From an uncultured Lachnospiraceae bacterium (GTDB lineage: Bacteria > Bacillota > Clostridia > Lachnospirales > Lachnospiraceae), in contig CAJTVN010000016.1 of the NCBI GenBank assembly GCA_910579685.1, positions 38,875-102,874 on the forward strand: DNA of 64,000 nt, read 5' to 3'. Below the pieces are notes generated by a model, which saw nothing but the letters and a program-made list of their open reading frames with translations, ran no database searches and was not told the origin of the DNA. This document shows, piece after piece, positions 62,889-64,000 of this stretch. The position numbers were made by a program, and so were the translations under genes. Each line of letters starts with the position of its first letter. Position 1 is the stretch's first letter.

Positions 62889-63206
62889 AAGTTGATACTC
62901 GTAGGCAAAACCCATATACAAACGTGGATACTTTTACTTTAGCGGGAACGGCTTTCTGCCGAAGTAATAGGAAACAGCCGGGGAGACTTACAGGCAAAAG
63001 AATATAAAATCTGAAATTAAATATGCAGCCCAGTGGAGTCATGTCTGGGAATGGCTGGTACGTTCAAGGAGATAGAGTAAATGGGCAATAGATAATATAA
63101 CTGAAAAAAGGCGATAGGAAAAAATAAATTTATCCGTATCTTTATGAAATCTTCAAAATTATCTGCTATTCTTTCTGTAACAACAAATAGAAAGGATATG
63201 CAGAGT
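62889..63206. other. AT-rich junction sequence without a supported gene
   Basis: Base composition drops in G+C from about 62,890 onward. GTAAAAGT (62886-62893) and ACTTTTAC (62932-62939) are inverted around the truncated gene end. A frame opening at 63144 runs into the ABC gene but lacks a ribosome binding site, so I treat it as leader. Confidence 0.45.
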
Positions 63207-63908
63207 ATGGACATAATTTTGAAAACAACGGAACTAACCAAAAGTTTTAAAGGGCAGATTGCGGTAAACCGTATATCTCTTAGGATAGAAAGAAATTCGG
63301 TTTATGGTCTGTTGGGACCAAACGGAGCTGGAAAATCAACAATTTTGAAAATGATTGCAGGAATCTTTAAACCAACGTCCGGTAGGATAGAGGTTGGCGG
63401 ACATGATTGGAGCCGCAATGATTTGAAAGAAATTGGCGCTTTGATTGAAAACCCCCCGCTGTATGATAACTTGACAGCATATGAAAATCTGAAAGTACGC
63501 ACTCTGGCGCTGGGATTATCAGATGATCGGATTTCAGAAGTCCTTACCGCAGTACAATTAACCAACACGGGAAAAAAGAAAGCAGGGCAGTTTTCTTTAG
63601 GCATGAAACAAAGACTTGGAATAGCACTTGCATTATTGGCTCAGCCTAAACTTTTAATTTTGGATGAGCCGACAAACGGATTAGACCCTATCGGTATTCA
63701 GGATCTGCGTGAATTGATCCGCTCTTTCTCAGCAAAAGGGATTACTACTATATTATCCAGCCATATTTTGTCTGAGGTTGAGCAGATTGCAGACCATATC
63801 GGTATTATCTCAAATGGAAAGCTGGGTTATGAAGGTGAAGTCCATAAAGATGCGGATTTGGAACGCATTTTTATGGAAGCTGTCGGAAGCACCAGAGGGG
63901 AGGGCTGA
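63207..63908 (+). CDS. ABC transporter ATPase, lantibiotic-immunity/BcrA type
   Basis: This ATPase of 233 residues has Walker A GPNGAGKST, a Q-loop near ALIENPPLYDNLTAYENL, signature FSLGMKQRL, Walker B LLILDEPTNGLD and a switch histidine (LSSHILSEVEQ). The IENPP block and C-terminal tail match the lantibiotic self-protection and bacitracin-export group. I place the start at ATG 63207, with AAAGG 11 bases upstream. It leads an export operon; the permease gene starts three bases after its stop. Its A+T-rich composition differs from the rest of the window. Confidence 0.9.
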   Translation: MDIILKTTELTKSFKGQIAVNRISLRIERNSVYGLLGPNGAGKSTILKMIAGIFKPTSGRIEVGGHDWSRNDLKEIGALIENPPLYDNLTAYENLKVRTLALGLSDDRISEVLTAVQLTNTGKKKAGQFSLGMKQRLGIALALLAQPKLLILDEPTNGLDPIGIQDLRELIRSFSAKGITTILSSHILSEVEQIADHIGIISNGKLGYEGEVHKDADLERIFMEAVGSTRGEG

Positions 63909-63911
63909 TTT

Positions 63912-64000
63912 ATGCTTGGTATCATTCAATCCGAATTACTGAAAATACATCATACTTTTTTTATAAAACTGATATTTTGGGCTCCGTTAGTCACATTGTT
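63912..64000 (+). CDS. ABC permease of the lantibiotic-immunity type, N-terminal fragment (cut by window edge)
   Basis: The visible 29 residues (MLGIIQSELLKIHHTF...) are the start of an MutE/EpiE/SpaE-like permease: short charged segment, then the first membrane helix. It follows the ATPase gene by three bases. The rest lies outside the window. Confidence 0.75.
   Translation, partial: MLGIIQSELLKIHHTFFIKLIFWAPLVTL

Noticed and set aside
1..64000. tRNA, rRNA, CRISPR array or prophage genes
   Set aside because: I saw no cloverleaf, rRNA-like block, spaced direct repeats or phage structural genes while reading either strand; a covariance-model search could still find a small RNA that I missed.

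Overview
The window looks like a chromosomal piece of a Lachnospiraceae-type gut anaerobe (Clostridia). The support is a dense set of carbohydrate-utilisation operons with their own CUT1 ABC transporters and LacI, AraC or YesM/YesN regulators, strong GGAGG ribosome binding sites, many ATGA stop/start overlaps, lipoprotein solute-binding proteins, a glycyl radical enzyme with its radical-SAM activase, and a DUF4358/MBOAT/DHHW surface-acylation trio. I see no rRNA, tRNA or CRISPR array.

Layout. (1) 1-11.4 kb: xylan/arabinoxylan unit. A leftward YesM/YesN-like two-component system diverges from GH51 arabinofuranosidase, solute-binding lipoprotein and two permeases (ending in a strong terminator), followed by GH10 xylanase, an amidohydrolase and a secreted alpha/beta-hydrolase lipoprotein. 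(2) 11.4-18.3 kb: glycerate kinase, a MerR/GyrI regulator, an unknown membrane protein plus Sel1-repeat protein pair, and an XRE-membrane regulator with a lipoprotein. (3) 18.3-21.8 kb: a decayed patch with a MITE-like element carrying a perfect 11-bp target duplication, a toxin-antitoxin module whose PIN toxin is broken, a DUF4143 ATPase that has lost its Walker A region, and an intact relative. (4) 21.8-24.1 kb: a BlaI/M56 sensor pair with two clear operators. (5) 24.2-30.3 kb: alpha-glucan operon (LacI, GH13, solute-binding protein, two permeases). (6) 30.3-46.4 kb: fructan / difructose-anhydride-like locus under a second LacI. It has a transporter for complex sugars, a short divergent glycyl radical enzyme, an activase fused in frame to a LamG-GH32 hydrolase, a second divergent GH32-like protein, GH172 (DUF2961), a canonical GH32, a fructokinase and an unknown membrane protein. 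(7) 46.4-64 kb: a large surface repeat protein, AraC and GH31, a ferredoxin-type membrane protein, the acylation trio, FMN-binding proteins including an HTH fusion, a second GH51, a split chromate transporter with a LUD-domain protein, a truncated NifX-like gene, and an AT-rich start of a lantibiotic-immunity-type ABC transporter.

Most notable is region 6. A C-x-E type glycyl radical enzyme with an atypical radical motif is encoded beside an activase that reads without a stop into a fructan hydrolase. This ties anaerobic radical chemistry to fructan or difructose metabolism in a way I do not recognise from known pathways. Second is the MITE insertion that duplicated the -10 box of a toxin-antitoxin promoter. 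All functional assignments rest on motifs read by eye; no database search was possible.
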